From Pholis gunnellus (Eukaryota > Chordata > Actinopteri > Perciformes > Pholidae): 64,000 nt of DNA. The stretch covers positions 2,326,501 through 2,390,500 of the forward strand of contig OU342819.1 of the NCBI GenBank assembly GCA_910591455.2, written 5' to 3'. The first letter of the stretch is position 1; each line of letters opens with the position of its first letter. Of this stretch, positions 10,900 through 22,449 are shown one piece after another. The notes beneath the pieces were generated by a model. The model saw only the letters and a program-made list of their open reading frames with translations. It had not been told where the DNA came from and did not search any database. A program made the position numbers and the translations under genes.

Positions 10900-11800
10900 C
10901 AAACGCAGACCAGGCAGAGTAGCGTGAAGCAGGTGTTTAATGAACAAACAAACAGGAATCGTTTCCAGAACAAGACAAGAGACGAGGGGGAAAATCCAGA
11001 AGGAACGAGACAGGGCAGGTAGGCAGACAGGGAAACCGGGAACAGGACAAGCAAAAACGGGCGGGTAGACATGTAGATGATCTGGCAAAGAATGGCTAAG
11101 AGGTAGGGGTTTATAAAGTGGCTTGAACAGGTGAGGGGAGTGCTTGATTGGTGATAAGAGGCAGGTGAAGGGAGTTAGGCTGAGGCTGATGCTAAGGGAG
11201 TGGCTAACAGGTAGAGTGAGAAGGGTGCGGAGCTACACAAAGAACACAGAAGGCAAAGCCAAATTGTGACACAGAGGGAACAATATTACCCATATCATGA
11301 AAACGACATGATAGACAACTTAACAGAGTAGTAACTCTCCTCTCACTCCCTCCAGGAAATACACGACTCCATAGTTCTTGTTACTGATGGATTTATTCGT
11401 GTGTCAACACCGAGAGGGAAAATGAGTCCACTTGAAAACACATGAATCTTCAAAGTAGATCACTTAAAAACTTAAACTTAACTTTAACACTTTAACTTTA
11501 ACACTTTGCACAGAGTATATGGACCGCTGCCGCTTCGCGCATCTTCTTGTTGCTGTGCACTGACTAAATGTGTCCCCAGCGCAACATAGGACATAACAAT
11601 AGTTCTTATCATATATAAAGCCAAACGAAAATCCATCTTCATGAAAACAAGTTGTACAAATATTAATATATAATATAAACTATAATGACATAAATAACAT
11701 TTATGGCAGTTAAAGCTACTGCAGTTAACTTACCAGAGCTGCTGTTCACTATTTAAAGACAAAGTCCATGCTCTTTACTTTGTTAACAAAGAGTTTAATC

Positions 11801-11968
11801 TCACGGTTGTTCAGCACATCCGTGCGTTTTAGTAAGAAGTCCTTCTCGATTCATGGACGCCAGGGAAGACACTCGAGCCTCCCCAGTTGTATTTCTTGAA
11901 TAGGTTTTAATGCGTTTGAGGGCTGAAAATGTCCGCTCCACAGAGGCAGCAGATATTGGGATTGTCAA
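11801..11968 (-). pseudogene. hAT transposase C-terminal dimerisation fragment
   Basis: The minus-strand frame reads IPISAASVERTFSALKRIKT followed by a short stretch up to NREG. The P-x-S-x-A-x-x-E-R-x-F-S-x-L-K-x-I-K-T pattern is the hallmark of the hAT C-terminal dimerisation domain, of the zinc-finger MYM-like type. Nothing else of the transposase is open, so it is a non-functional remnant of the enclosing element. Confidence 0.82.
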
Positions 11969-12708
11969 CGCCCAACATGTCACGCTAGCCCACTGACCAA
12001 TCACGTATGGCTAGGCCAGCTAGCAGGCTCTGACACATCAAATAATACGCCCAACATGTCAAACTAAAGATCTGATTGGTTGAACACTATGACAATCAAC
12101 AATATCATCCCCATTCCATTAAACTGCACATGGATTCACTTGTGAGTCTGCAGGCCTCGGGCCTCTCTTCTTACTAGAGACACAGAGGTGAAATCTGATT
12201 GGATAAAAGCTCTACTTAAAACAAGCTGCACTGGAAGCAGGAAGACAGTAGCTATGCAATGAGAAAATAAGATTATGGGAAAAATATTTTTATAAATAAT
12301 ACATGTAGTGTATTTAAGAAAAATGAAATGTTCGAGCGGAGGGCTTAAAATAGGCTTAGAGGTTAAGAAAAAATATTAAATAATAAAATAGCTATAACTT
12401 TGTGATTCTGTTTAGGCCAGCAGAGAAGGCCTTGCAGGCCCTGACGGCCCACCACTGGAATGGTTTAATACGAATACGTGTATTGTTACACCTCTAAAAA
12501 CAAATAATAACCGTAGCTGTGGCATCATAATGAGGTTATTAGGAGGTGGTTCAACTGTAGAAGGACAGCACTGAAGGCCCAGGTATAAAATGCATGGCCC
12601 ACCACTGGGATCTAGTAATCTGGGAAGAAGGTGCTTTACAAACTTCTTGCGAGCAACGGGACTGATGGGGAAAGTTTAGTAGTTGGGAACATAGAAAATG
12701 ACTAAAAC

Positions 12709-12790
12709 CGGAAGATGGCAGTAATGCAACAAAAAGGATGCAAGCTGCCGTTAAACATCACAGAAGAAGAAGGAGAAGAAGAAGAAGCTC
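12709..12790 (+). repeat. 'GGCAGTAATGC' dispersed repeat ending in (AAG)n
   Basis: The text 'gaagatggcagtaatgcaac', then 'gccgttaaacatcacagaagaagaagg', matches a teleost repeat whose copies end in GAAGAAGAAG. A related start ('agcaggtgtcggtaatgtgcc') is found upstream of sdhaf3 at about 32660. The open frame over it is low-complexity Arg/Glu and is not a gene. Confidence 0.5.
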
Positions 12791-13684
12791 TGGTGGCCGG
12801 GGAGACACAGAGAGGACAGAGGAAGAGGAACACCAGCCCACGAGAGTCGGACTGATTCCTGCACACCGGCCTGGGTGCGCTCCGAGGAGCCGGGAGGCAG
12901 GAGAGAGCGCATGGCTGTGTGAATTGTTTGTAATAAAATACGTTTGTGTGAACCTTAACTGCTGAAGATGTGTTGAGGAGGACCCGCGAGTGGCACGGAG
13001 TCGGCTACAATGGGTTTAACATGTTATAAATTGTCATGGAGGGCGAAGTCTTTTACCTGATTGCTAAGATGTTCTTTGTTCTTTGTTGCTTGTCAGTCTA
13101 ACCTAACCAACTACCGGGATGCTAGTGACCCAGTCTGTCTGAGGTCAATTGCTTTATGACTTAAGCTATTGTAAGCTGTTTTACTGAGTTTCTTCTTTGC
13201 AAAATGGTCTGAGCAAATTTGAGTTCCCTCTGGTAAGCAGCTATGCAGTGTATATGTCTAGGGCTTTTATTGTGAAAGTTAAGAACAGGAGTGTATCTGG
13301 TCTGCACTGCATTTGTCTGTGCTGCTTTTGTCAATGTTGAAAGGAATAATCAAAGGTTGATGTCTTGGTTTGGACTACCAACCAAAAATTTCAGAGAAAG
13401 TCGGAAGCAATATTGTAGTAGTAATATTATATCTGTATATATTGGGAGCCTACCTTAGGTTGACCACGGGTGGCAGTGTGGATTAGTGTGGCAGGTAATT
13501 GGTATTTAGGGCACAGGTGCAACAGACGGCTAATGATGTATGGGTGACGGGGAGATCACATGTTTTTTTATCACACTTTACGCTCTTGCTCCTCCACTTT
13601 TTATTTATCCAGTGAAACATCAAACATCTATCGATTTATCAGAAGAATTTTGAACAGACATTTATGGTTCCAGATAATGTATCT

Positions 13685-13830
13685 TATTGACTTTGGTGAT
13701 CCCCTGACTTTTCCTCAAGTACCACCATGTGGTTTTGTCTCAACTACTGGATGGAGTGCCATGACATTTGGTGCAAACATTCATGTCTTTATCATCCATG
13801 AACATATGGAAAAACATTTTAAAACTACAG
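13685..13830 (+). repeat. Dispersed teleost repeat (wide-family copy 2)
   Basis: Contains 'gactttggtgatcccctgacttttcct', 'ctcaactactggatgga' and 'catgacatttggtgcaaacattcatg', the ordered core of the family also seen at 830, 60880 and 61700. Confidence 0.7.
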
Positions 13831-14334
13831 TAGACTAACGTTAATAAAAATGTTGTTTTGTTTTTTATTTCCATAAATTTCCATGATGCCTCGCAATGCT
13901 TTCCTGAGGCCCATGCTGCGTCCAAATTTAAATCATGAAGGAAGAAGAAATTCATTTTCCATCAATGAAAAACGAATGAGGTTTAAGTCACCCCTCTCAG
14001 GGAATTGATAATGCCTGGTCATGTAATGCCCCCCAAAGTGAAAAGGCACATGCAGATGAATGGCACCCACCTCCATCCATGACACTCAGCGGGTGAGCGA
14101 GGATACCTGGAAAAGGGGTGTCATTTATCTGCATGCACCACCTGCAGTGAAACAGAGCTGGCCAAAAACCGGCAAAGCCTCACCCCAAGCAAGCCCTTGC
14201 TGAGAGAAAAGGCAAATGATTTGGCAAAGAGTCAGAAAATAGCGAAGCTGTCATTACTTTATCTAATAATCATCGTCTTACAGTAATCAATTTGATCCGA
14301 ACAGACCTGTTCACTATAAGAGGTTTCCACTGTA

Positions 14335-14480
14335 GTGTTGGTTAGCAAATGTAATCTTTCTAACACACAAAATTAAGATGGTCAACACGGTAAACCTACT
14401 AAATATCAGCATGCTAAAATGTAGCATGTTAGCATGCTGATGTCAGCATTTAGCTCAAAGCATCACCATGCCCCCAAACA
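14335..14480 (+). repeat. Dispersed teleost repeat (GCATGTTAGCATGCTGA part)
   Basis: Contains 'gcatgttagcatgctgatgtcagcatttagctcaaagcaccaccatg'-type text with a small self-complementary GCATGCTA motif. The same stretch recurs at 61320-61470, where it follows the first half of the same family, so these are parts of one repeat. Confidence 0.72.
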
Positions 14481-14641
14481 AAAGCAATCATTTTGAACAA
14501 TTCTCCAAAAGCCCAGATTCCGTTCATCTGCATCTTGAATGATGAATGAATTCCCACTCAGAAATAGTTTTATTGCGTCTTATTGGCATTTTTAGTCTAA
14601 ATCCAGATTCTCAACAGGAACTTGTGTATTGTGTTGCATAC

Positions 14642-15306
14642 CTCTACTGGGGGATAGTGATCGTAAAGCAGATACCAAGGCCTCGGTCTTGAGGGCTGCC
14701 TGACCAGGTAGTAGTCTGGAGGATAAGGATGAAACGTTTGTCTCCCCTTAACGTCCCTGGAGTCCGCTGGCTCCACCTTCATCGTCTCCATACATTTTCC
14801 TAGAGCGATGTCCTCTATGGTGGAGAAGTGGGTACATTTTCCAGTATCAAACCCTTCGACAAATCTCCTCAGTGCTTCCTTACTGAGGACATAACCTGCT
14901 CCTCCACTCATGTAGCCTTGACTGATGAAGGGGGCAAACCTTCTACCCAGGTACAATGGCTTTTCAGGATCATATCTGGACAAGGTGTAGCGTAGATTCT
15001 CTATGACCATGAACGTGTCGTCGTCTGCTTTTATGAACCAGTCCGCTTCCTTCAGGTGGTGCTGGTGGATGTACTGAAAGGCTCGGATGGTCTTCCAGTA
15101 CAGGTTTTCCCTCCCCTCACTCACGTTCAGCTTCACAGTGGGGAAGTCCGTCTTGACAGAGCTCATGTACAGCACTTTGTTGCAGTGCTTGGCCCACGTT
15201 TCCCTGATGTGCTTGGTCCGGGATTCCAAGTTTTTGGGCCCCGTCATGATCCAGCACAAGATCCGCGTTGTTCTAGAGGAATTAGTTGCTGAGCTCTTGT
15301 TCTCAA
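14642..15306 (-). CDS. c1galt1: c1galt1 coding exon 2 (catalytic domain)
   Basis: The minus-strand exon of 665 nt opens after 'ttcttcatttcctccag' (AG at 15308-15307) and ends at GAG|GTATGC (donor GT at 14641-14640). It encodes most of the GT31 catalytic domain: RILCWIMTGP, the metal-binding D-D-D in KADDDTF (residues 146-148 of the predicted 327-residue protein; bases 15017-15025), YMSGGAGYVLSKEAL, and the IEDIALGKCME loop. The enzyme transfers galactose from UDP-galactose in beta-1,3 linkage to GalNAc-Ser/Thr, making the core 1 (T antigen) O-glycan in the Golgi; in vertebrates it needs the chaperone Cosmc. The entry phase (two bases before GAG) matches the single base left by exon 1, and the exit phase is 0, matching exon 3. 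There are no stops or frameshifts. Confidence 0.96.
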
Positions 15307-17404
15307 CTGGAGGAAATGAAGAACAAAGTATCAAAAATGTGTTGCGTGGACATTTTACACCTGAAGGTTTAAGACCTACGGTTAATCAGAACAGTATACT
15401 TGGACTGTTGTCAAGAGTATAACTGAATTAATGAGTAGAGATAAGCCGGTACCAGTTTCACTACTGTGATCAAACATTCTAAACAATACTGTCCTTGGTA
15501 TGTGTTTTTATCACAATACTGTGACGATCATGGCAGGGTTTGATAATAACCATGGCTCAATGGCCTGTGGCCACAAAAGGTAACTCTGTCACCCCAAAAT
15601 ATCCCCAAGAGGTGGCCCCATGTGGAAACCAAGATTTGTCAGGTCTCCCTAACAAAATCAGTTTGATTCTATTGGAATATCCTCACTAGCTTGGCGCACC
15701 ACTTTGGGCTAAACTTTTGTCAGGCGCCATGTCTCTATTAATTCCTGTCGCTTGCTTTGAAAGCACTGCAATGGAGAGGAACTGCTGATTCGTGAAGTTG
15801 AAATTACAAGTTATCTGTACGATACCACGTCATTTTATTACGAAAACCTCAATAAAAGGGTGGCAGCTGGCTGGCGTAGCCTTATCTAAGTAAATGATCT
15901 ATATTTTATTTAATCTCCAGTTAATATAAAATGTTTTGTAGAAGTACAAACGTAATGTTTGAGAAGAACAAAGTAGGTTACGCCTTCAATCTGATGTCGA
16001 GCACACAGCTGATACGGGGATTGTTTACACACCAGAAATGGATATTTAACAGATTCAGTGCTGACAGAGAGAATCCCAAATGAGACGCAATATTCGGACG
16101 TTCGCATGTTGTTAGGACACGGTGGCTGAAATATGACACATTTTATATTATTGCATAATTTTACTACAATTAAGATATAGGAATACCGCTGTTAAAGCAC
16201 AAGAAAAGCTGAAACTTTTTATATTTATTTGATTGAGGATGAAATGTTTTAGATGTAACTTCTAACAATGAATTCTGAGTCACAATTTTCCCCATCCTGA
16301 CTAAAGTGCTTCATAGTAGTCGTTGTAGTTGCCTTGTGACTGCTTGCTGTTATAATGAAGTATTGAGGAAACAAATACATTAGGCCTATATCAGATCTAT
16401 AAAGCTGCTAAACATCTAGCCTTATTAACCTTCATCCTACCAACCAAACAAATGTAACAATCAAGGACTATACTGAAAAGAATAACCTACTATAAAGACA
16501 AACAGCATAGCAAAATGTTAATTTTTCTTGTCAAAACATTAGTTATGTAATTCATGTAATCTGAAGAAAACTAATTATTAATATTTTGGGAAATGTACAG
16601 TTATTTTGCATATTGAGTAAAACAAAAAATAAACAGAGCACACGAGGAAATGAGTGTAATCGTCTCCGTCAAAACGACTGACAGACGGGTTCCACTCTCC
16701 TGGTAGCGGAGATGATGAGGAGCCATGGCAAGCACGAACTCAATACATACTCAATAAATGAAACGAAGTCATTGGGAACAAATTGATTGACAAAGTAAAA
16801 AAAATTGTAATGACAGGATAAATAAAACAAAACCGTATACTAACTGGGTCGGCGGGGACCCCAGTCGGTAGGATGAGGGTTTAACAACCGTTGGCACTTC
16901 GGTACTTGTGGCAGCTCTACCAATCATTAGATCCGTCCGCAATTTCACTGATTGTGTTCTGTGTTGCATCCAACACCACCGGAACAGTGGCCATTACGCG
17001 CGAACAATTACGCATGGCTATGGTTATTGAAATCTCATGGAGGCTACCTGTTACAGTCGCCGTAGTATTATCATTATTATTATAATTATTATCATTATAA
17101 AACACCAGGAGAATAATCAATGATTTATTAGCGCTCGTGTTGAAACTGATTTTGGTGCTTCACAATTCAGGATAAATTACAAGAACATGAACAGATGGCT
17201 TGAATGTAAATAAAACAACGATGCAATTCATCACTGATAAATAAAGTAAGATGAAGGTTGTAGATGCACCCATTGACACTACTCGACTTACTTTTTTTTA
17301 AAGGAATAACAGCGAGAAGACATAGCCTCTTATTGTGGCGCATCAGCCATAAAACGTGCATAAAAAACACGATTAAATAAAGTATGGATACAACCAGTGC
17401 CTAC
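15307..17404 (-). other. c1galt1 intron 1
   Basis: Lies between the donor at 17404-17403 and the acceptor at 15308-15307. It is mostly AT-rich unique-looking sequence with no recognised repeat family or exon. Short open frames on both strands have no family resemblance. Confidence 0.8.
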
Positions 17405-17558
17405 CTGTGTGCACGGGCTGTTTGACTTCATGCTTAGCATTCCTCGTGAAGTAAATAGCTTGTTCTGTGGCAAAGTTCGAGTCCAACAGAAAGCGAGAGG
17501 AGAGAAATCCCACCATGACTCCAAAGGTGAAGATTAAATGAGACTTAATGTGCCTCAT
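17405..17558 (-). CDS. c1galt1: c1galt1 coding exon 1 (N-terminal anchor)
   Basis: The minus-strand ATG at 17558-17556 opens 51 codons plus one base, ending at CACACAG|GTAGGC. After MRHIKS there is a hydrophobic segment of about 18 residues (roughly 8-25, LIFTFGVMVGFL...), the signal anchor expected of a type II Golgi glycosyltransferase, followed by a short stem. I chose this ATG because an acceptor-like 'ttgttcctggcag' sits just upstream (exon would start at 17571), so the preceding in-frame ATG at 17600 would be intronic in that model. The total predicted length is 327 residues against about 363 in mammals; the shorter stem and tail account for it. Fish carry c1galt1 duplicates, and I cannot say which one this is. 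Confidence 0.88.
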
Positions 17559-18630
17559 CCTCCTCGTTGACCTGCCAGGAACAATAAGTGGCCAAGTCAC
17601 TCACTGCTCGATGCGCACGAGATACTTGTCCGGTCACTTGCTCTAAAAATGAAGAGATAAATAAGGAAATAAGGATGTGTCACGAACGGCAGTTCTTGTT
17701 TTTCCAGACGCAGCGCGCACGCAGTAACCCGCTCTCACGCGCGGCTGTTTCCACTATGTGTGAATCCAGTAAGGCGGAGCACAATGTAACACTTCTTTCA
17801 TGAACAGTGACTCTTATGCTGTTGCTTGGTGTGGTTGATAAGATTTCCCTGTGAGAAATAAACGTGATGTGAACGCTCTCAAATGTCCGAGTATTTTATT
17901 GAATAGACACTTAGAATAATTCAGCTGAATGGATAGAGCTCCTTCCCCACAGATGGTTCGGAGGTCTAAAAACAAGTCAAAGGTTTTACAGAGTAATATA
18001 TGCTTCACACAAATGTATCACGACTATGTTGTTTGGAGCGCCTTGATATCATAATTACAACCCATGCCACAAAGCCTCAGCATCCCCAGTGTGATTCCAT
18101 CCCTGGGACCCCCCCCCCCCCCCCCCCCCCCCCCCTCTCTCTCCCTCTCCGCACTGACTTTGCTTCTTTCCCGGAGTCTTTGTGCTTTTCTCTCCTCACA
18201 GGTTTCCATGCATCGTGGTTATCTGGTCTTGCCTGACACCCACTCCTACTATCATTATTGTTATTATTAGTCTCATTTCTATTACTCTTATCATTATTAT
18301 ACTAAACATGACATCTATCACACTTCTGTCCATCCTGATAGAGGGATCCCTCACTCTTCATCTGGCCAATACAGGCACAAATGTATAAAAAAGACTAAGT
18401 TTAGGACAAGCAGGACATAATGCAACATTTCATATCATGCAGAAGAATGAAACGAATGAATTGGAGGACAGTAAATGTGCAGAAAATGTACTGTTATGTT
18501 GTAAAAAGTAAAATGTTGAGAGAGAAAGATTTCAGGCTAGTAGAAAATGGAAGGGAGAGGCGCTGTACCCGTTTTACAGGTTACACTAAAATGTAATTTA
18601 AATTGCACATGACTAATTGACTTATTAACA
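17559..18630. other. c1galt1 upstream region and intergenic DNA
   Basis: A locally CpG-richer stretch at about 17600-17770 ('gcgcacgcagtaacccgctctcacgcgcgg') could be part of the c1galt1 promoter or 5' UTR. Further right are a 27-base cytosine run at 18109-18135 followed by TC-rich sequence, and AT-rich triplet text at about 18250-18300. No gene is recognised. Confidence 0.45.
18109..18135 (+). repeat. Poly-C run of 27 bases with adjoining TC tract
   Basis: Uninterrupted cytosines followed by 'tctctctccctctcc'. The exact length may be an assembly or sequencing estimate, because such runs are hard to read. Confidence 0.95.
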
Positions 18631-19587
18631 TTGGATGTTTACACTGCAGCATTTGACACTGTGAACCACCAGATCCTCCTCTCCACCCTCAAGGGGATGG
18701 GCGTCTCAGGCTCTGCACTCTCCCTGTTTGCATCCTACCTGACAGGTCGATCCTACCAGGTGACATGGAGGGGGGCTGTGTCGGAACCATGCTTGCTGAC
18801 TACGGGTCTTCCACAAGGTTCAGTCCTGGGCCCCCTTCTCTTCTCGCTCTACACAACATCTCTGGGTTCTGTTATTCGCTCACATGACTTTTCTTACCAT
18901 TGTTATGCCGATGACACCCAGCTGGTCTTGTCATTTCCTCCTGGTGACACTCAAGTGGAGGTACGCATAGCTGCATGCTTGGCTGACATCTCGAAGTGGA
19001 TGACGACACACCACCTCAAGCTCAACCTCGACAAAACTGAGCTACTGTTCCTCCCGGGAAAGGGTTGCCCGCACCGAGACCTGTCCATCACCATGGACGA
19101 TACCGTGGTGAGGCCAACTCGGACTGTGAGGAACCTGGGTGTGACCCTGGATGACCAACTGTCGTTCTCAGCAAACATCTCATCGGTGACATGCTCCTGT
19201 AGATTCCTGCTCTACAACATCAGGAGGATTCGCCCCTTCCTCACTGAGGAGACGGAGCAGGTGCTCATCCAGGCTCTTGTCATCTCCCGCCTGGACTACT
19301 GCAACTCTCTACTTGCCGGAGCCCCGGCGTCGGCCATCAGACCGCTGGAGCTTGTCCAGAAAGCTGCAGCTCGCCTGGTGTTCGATCGCCCCAAGTTCTC
19401 CCACACAACTTCCCTTCTCCATGCTCTACACTGGCTCCCTGTAAGAGCTCGCATCCAGTTTAAGACTCTGGTGCTAGCCTAGAGGGCAGTGAAAGGAACA
19501 GCTCCTTCCTATCTCCAGGCCATGGTCAAGCCCTACACCCCCGGCCGACCACTTTGCTCTGCTGCATCAGGGCGACTGATGCAGCAG
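18631..19587 (+). pseudogene. L2/CR1-like LINE reverse transcriptase fragment
   Basis: An open frame of about 283 codons begins inside the palm domain at AFDTVNHQILL and includes GLPQGSVLGPLLFSLY, the catalytic YADD (about 18904-18915), LKLNLDKTE and the thumb text ALVISRLDYCNSLL. It ends at TAG (19480-19482), where active relatives continue; similarity persists after the stop (SYLQAMVKPYTPGRP) to about 19587. The endonuclease domain and the 5' part of the transcriptase are absent, and the 3' end is cut off at the abrupt junction with the env sequence. It is a dead 5'- and 3'-truncated copy of an L2-like element of the type common in teleosts. Confidence 0.9.
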
Positions 19588-19836
19588 TGACCAAAAAATA
19601 AAATGACCAAACAATTACGAGGCACTTATTCACAAGACATATCGGGCCCAAACAATTCAGTAAAAACCAACCAGCCCTTATCATCAAAAGCAAAAACAGC
19701 TTTAATAGCGGGACTCACATTACTCCTACTACTGGTTGGGTTTTCTATTTTAATTTGGTGTACGTCTGTTGAAAATTGCCGACGTCACGGTGAAGGCGGA
19801 ACCACCAAGGCACCCTGGAAACAGCACAAGGCATAA
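19588..19836 (+). other. 77-codon frame with one membrane segment, upstream of env
   Basis: ATG at 19603 opens 77 codons. Residues about 32-50 are strongly hydrophobic (ALIAGLTLLLLLVGFSILIW), with a polar N terminus and a basic C terminus. It overlaps the start of the env region in another frame. It may be a retroviral leader or accessory frame, or the decayed end of an upstream gene; I do not recognise it. The junction with the LINE at 19587/19588 is abrupt. Confidence 0.35.
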
Positions 19837-21282
19837 ATGGGGATGTGGGTTAAGAGAATCAACATGTGTCTTTGGGTTCCTGGCCCTCTGTATAGTCGTT
19901 CCTATCATCATCTACGAGGGCCATAACAGATCTTTAAAGAGGCAGGACATTGTTACAGTGAATACAACGGTGTTGCCTGAGGCAAACTCTGAAACCACGC
20001 CTGCTGACTTACCCACCGCCCCTAACTTTGCCTCAACTACACCGACCCACAAACGATCTAAAAGATCTGCAAAACCACAATTGCCTGACTTAAAGTGGAC
20101 TGAGGGCCAAGATGCCAGTCTACAAATTGACCTGTGTGCAATAGTACCGTGTAAGTCCCATCAGCCGGGCTACTAAGTACCTATGTGTAACATTCCAAAC
20201 ATCCGCCGTTCGGACAGCGCAATATAATCACGAGAACTGGTGTGGGTCCTGGCATTATGTAATCACCACTACAGACGCAAAGGATTGGGGGTACTGTCCA
20301 AACAAGGTGTGCAGTGGAAGTAACCCCCTTAAAAAAACGGCTGACAATAATAAAAACCAAACCCCCGTCCAATTGTAAAAACGAACAAAAAAACTGCAAT
20401 CCACTTATCTTTACATTAAAAAACCCCAAGTAGCCGATTCTGGCAAGTATGTCTTAGGGGCTCGCGAACCAGGAAAAGACCCAATGGGCCAACTAACCTT
20501 TACAATCTCACCAGCGACCATGGCGACACCTGGCAGGGACTCACCAGCTAAAAAGCTGCCTAAACTAACTCAGAAACAACAATTGGCTCTGGAAACAGGG
20601 TTCAGCAATTCTAATTGGTGGTTGTCTTGGCTCAGATACACAGTAAAGACACAAAACAGATCAGATTGTGTAATGTGTTCCTCAGCTCAGCCCTATATGT
20701 ATACAGTGCCGGGACAACTGTATCCTCAAACAGACCCAACAGGTTTTCAGTGCATACTGGGCCTACACATGAACAAAACCGCCCCCCCCTGGTTGCTCTG
20801 TGTTCAGGGAAGCCCTTCCGGTGACTGCAAATTCAACGGCGCCCACATTTGTTCTACGGTTAAAAGACAACTATGTATGTCTAAACAGGACTGCCTCGGC
20901 CTCAAAAAATCAAAAAGGACAAATTTCAAGCTGTAACATGACCATTGACGTTTCAAACTGGACTAACATGACACAACTGTTCTGGCCTGTTGCCGACCTC
21001 TGGTGGTGGTGTGGGGAAAAGATTTTGTACTCGACTTTACCGCCAGATTGGACAGGGGTTTGCACTGTTGTAGGACTGATATTACCATCTACTGTACTCG
21101 ATATTTCAACGACCGACTTGACCAAAGCATCAACACATGCAGAATCATGGCACAGATCAAAAAGAGAAGTATTTGACTTAAATGTTTACAAAGAATATAG
21201 GGCTACATCGATGTCATAGGCCAAGCAAGGAACATACCAAATGAGTTTAAATTAGTGGATGAAATTTCATCAGGCTTTGAAA
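19837..21282 (+). pseudogene. Decayed endogenous retrovirus env: surface subunit and cleavage site
   Basis: Env-like coding text is spread over several frames. In order: a hydrophobic signal-like segment near 19870-19915; a cysteine pair in DLCAIVPC; frame breaks between 20160 and 20480; a C-x-x-C motif (C-V-M-C, 20667-20678) like that of gamma-type surface subunits; a WWWCG...LP.W.G.C block near 21000-21065; and a furin-type R-S-K-R at 21154-21165. Several N-glycosylation sequons are visible. At least three frame changes and stop codons break it, so it cannot encode an envelope. No gag or pol is found upstream; the region begins directly next to a LINE. The features fit class I (gamma-like) fish endogenous retroviruses. 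Confidence 0.82.
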
Positions 21283-22441
21283 TAGTGCTGGGCGGTATAC
21301 CGTTTCAACCGGTACGAAACGATATGAATTCACATACCGTGCATAGCCAGAACACTGCTGACAATCTTCAACAGGCGGCTAAAGACGATGACCGCTACCG
21401 AAAAACATTTGCGGTGGAGCTAATTATCTTATTTGTATTGAGATGAACCCCTAGTCATGGTCATAACTTTATAACTTTATAACAATTAACAACCCACAAC
21501 TAACGCTCTTTAACAGAGCAAAACACCACAACACAACAGTGTGTGACACATAAACAATTTGTAACACTAATAATTGTACATTTATAAAATTTCACCGCCG
21601 AACTGCATGCTGGGTACAGCTCACTCGCCTGCTAGCACAACAGTCTGCTAACAGCTGGGAGAGGCTCCGTCCTCCAGTAACGTTACATTACAGAACAGCG
21701 ATGCAGGATAAACATAGACAGACTGGAGATGCACCGATAGAGTTTGACACATATGCAACGCTGATTACGTGTAATATGTGTGGTATTTGTTATAAATGTA
21801 CGTTGGTACGTAGAGGGTGATAAGAAGCTGTACTTGGAGGGGCTTAGGACCCAGGGGAATGTAGGTGAAGGAAACCGAAAGAGACGGAAGACACGCCACA
21901 CAAACAGCTGTTCACCGCTCGTCACGATCCTGTAGAACAGATTCTCAACTGGTGGGTAGTCGTGGACCCGTTTTCAGTGGGTCGCGGGCCTTTGCCTTAA
22001 AGCAGCGGAGTTATTCACGCTCCTTTCCAGCATTTACGGCACTTGTTCAGCAGCGCAGGAAAAACACAGACCAATGTGTTGTAAATCACGTCACGTGATG
22101 CAGTTTAGCCAATCAAATAAGGGTATTCTGATACGTTTCCTTACTCCAGTGAGATGTACCCACACCGTGACACAGGGAGGAGAGACAAGAAAAGATATCA
22201 TAGAGCAAATCTCATGAGAATCTATATGTGAGAATCAAATATCTGTGGTCAATTTAAACAACTTAAATTGCTAGAAAGACTGCATTCCCAAACCAGTGCT
22301 GTGAAAACATTGAGATAAAAGTGTTTCTTTTACGCACATTTGAACTTATGGTGAGGTGTATGAGTTCGAAAATAACACAGTGGCATCGCCAGAGTTATGC
22401 AAAATACCTATATACATTTTTGGTCATACCGCCCAGCACTA
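21283..22441. mobile_element. hAT-type MITE inserted in env
   Basis: The termini form a perfect 16-bp inverted repeat, TAGTGCTGGGCGGTAT and its complement. The flanking 8-mers are CTTTGAAA (21275-21282) and CTTTGAAT (22442-22449), a 7/8 target duplication typical of hAT. No transposase frame is present in its 1159 bp. Text near 21943-21995 ('tcaactggtgggtagtcgtggaccc') resembles another hAT-related repeat and may be a nested fragment. Removing it brings the two env parts together, which shows it inserted into an existing env. Confidence 0.85.
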
Positions 22442-22449
22442 CTTTGAAT

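Larger units (their letters stand above)
10824..12457. mobile_element. hAT-type DNA transposon, internally decayed
   Basis: The left end CAGTGGCGG and the right end CCACCACTG (reverse complement CAGTGGTGG) form short terminal inverted repeats. The flanking 8-mers are GAACGGTT (10816-10823) and GAATGGTT (12458-12465), a 7/8 match and the length expected of hAT target duplications. A hAT transposase C-terminal remnant lies inside on the minus strand (11801-11968). The left part carries another repeat with a perfect hairpin (10836-10899 and onward to about 11275). Text at 12045-12115 is repeated at 50940-51005, so family members exist elsewhere in the window. Confidence 0.72.
9419..14641 (-). 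other. c1galt1 intron 2
   Basis: A 5.2-kb intron with a GT donor at 14641 and an AG acceptor at 9419. It holds a Tc1-like remnant (9661-9945), a hAT element with transposase remnant (10824-12457), a CGGAAGNNGGCAGTAATGCAA-like repeat near 12710 and two copies of a dispersed repeat (13685-13830, 14335-14480). Confidence 0.85.

Noticed and set aside
12738..12965. 75-codon frame rich in Arg and Glu
   Set aside because: Created by the (GAA/AAG)n tract of a dispersed repeat.
18024..18236. Frames rich in Pro or Gly across 18100-18135
   Set aside because: Translation of the poly-C run on either strand.
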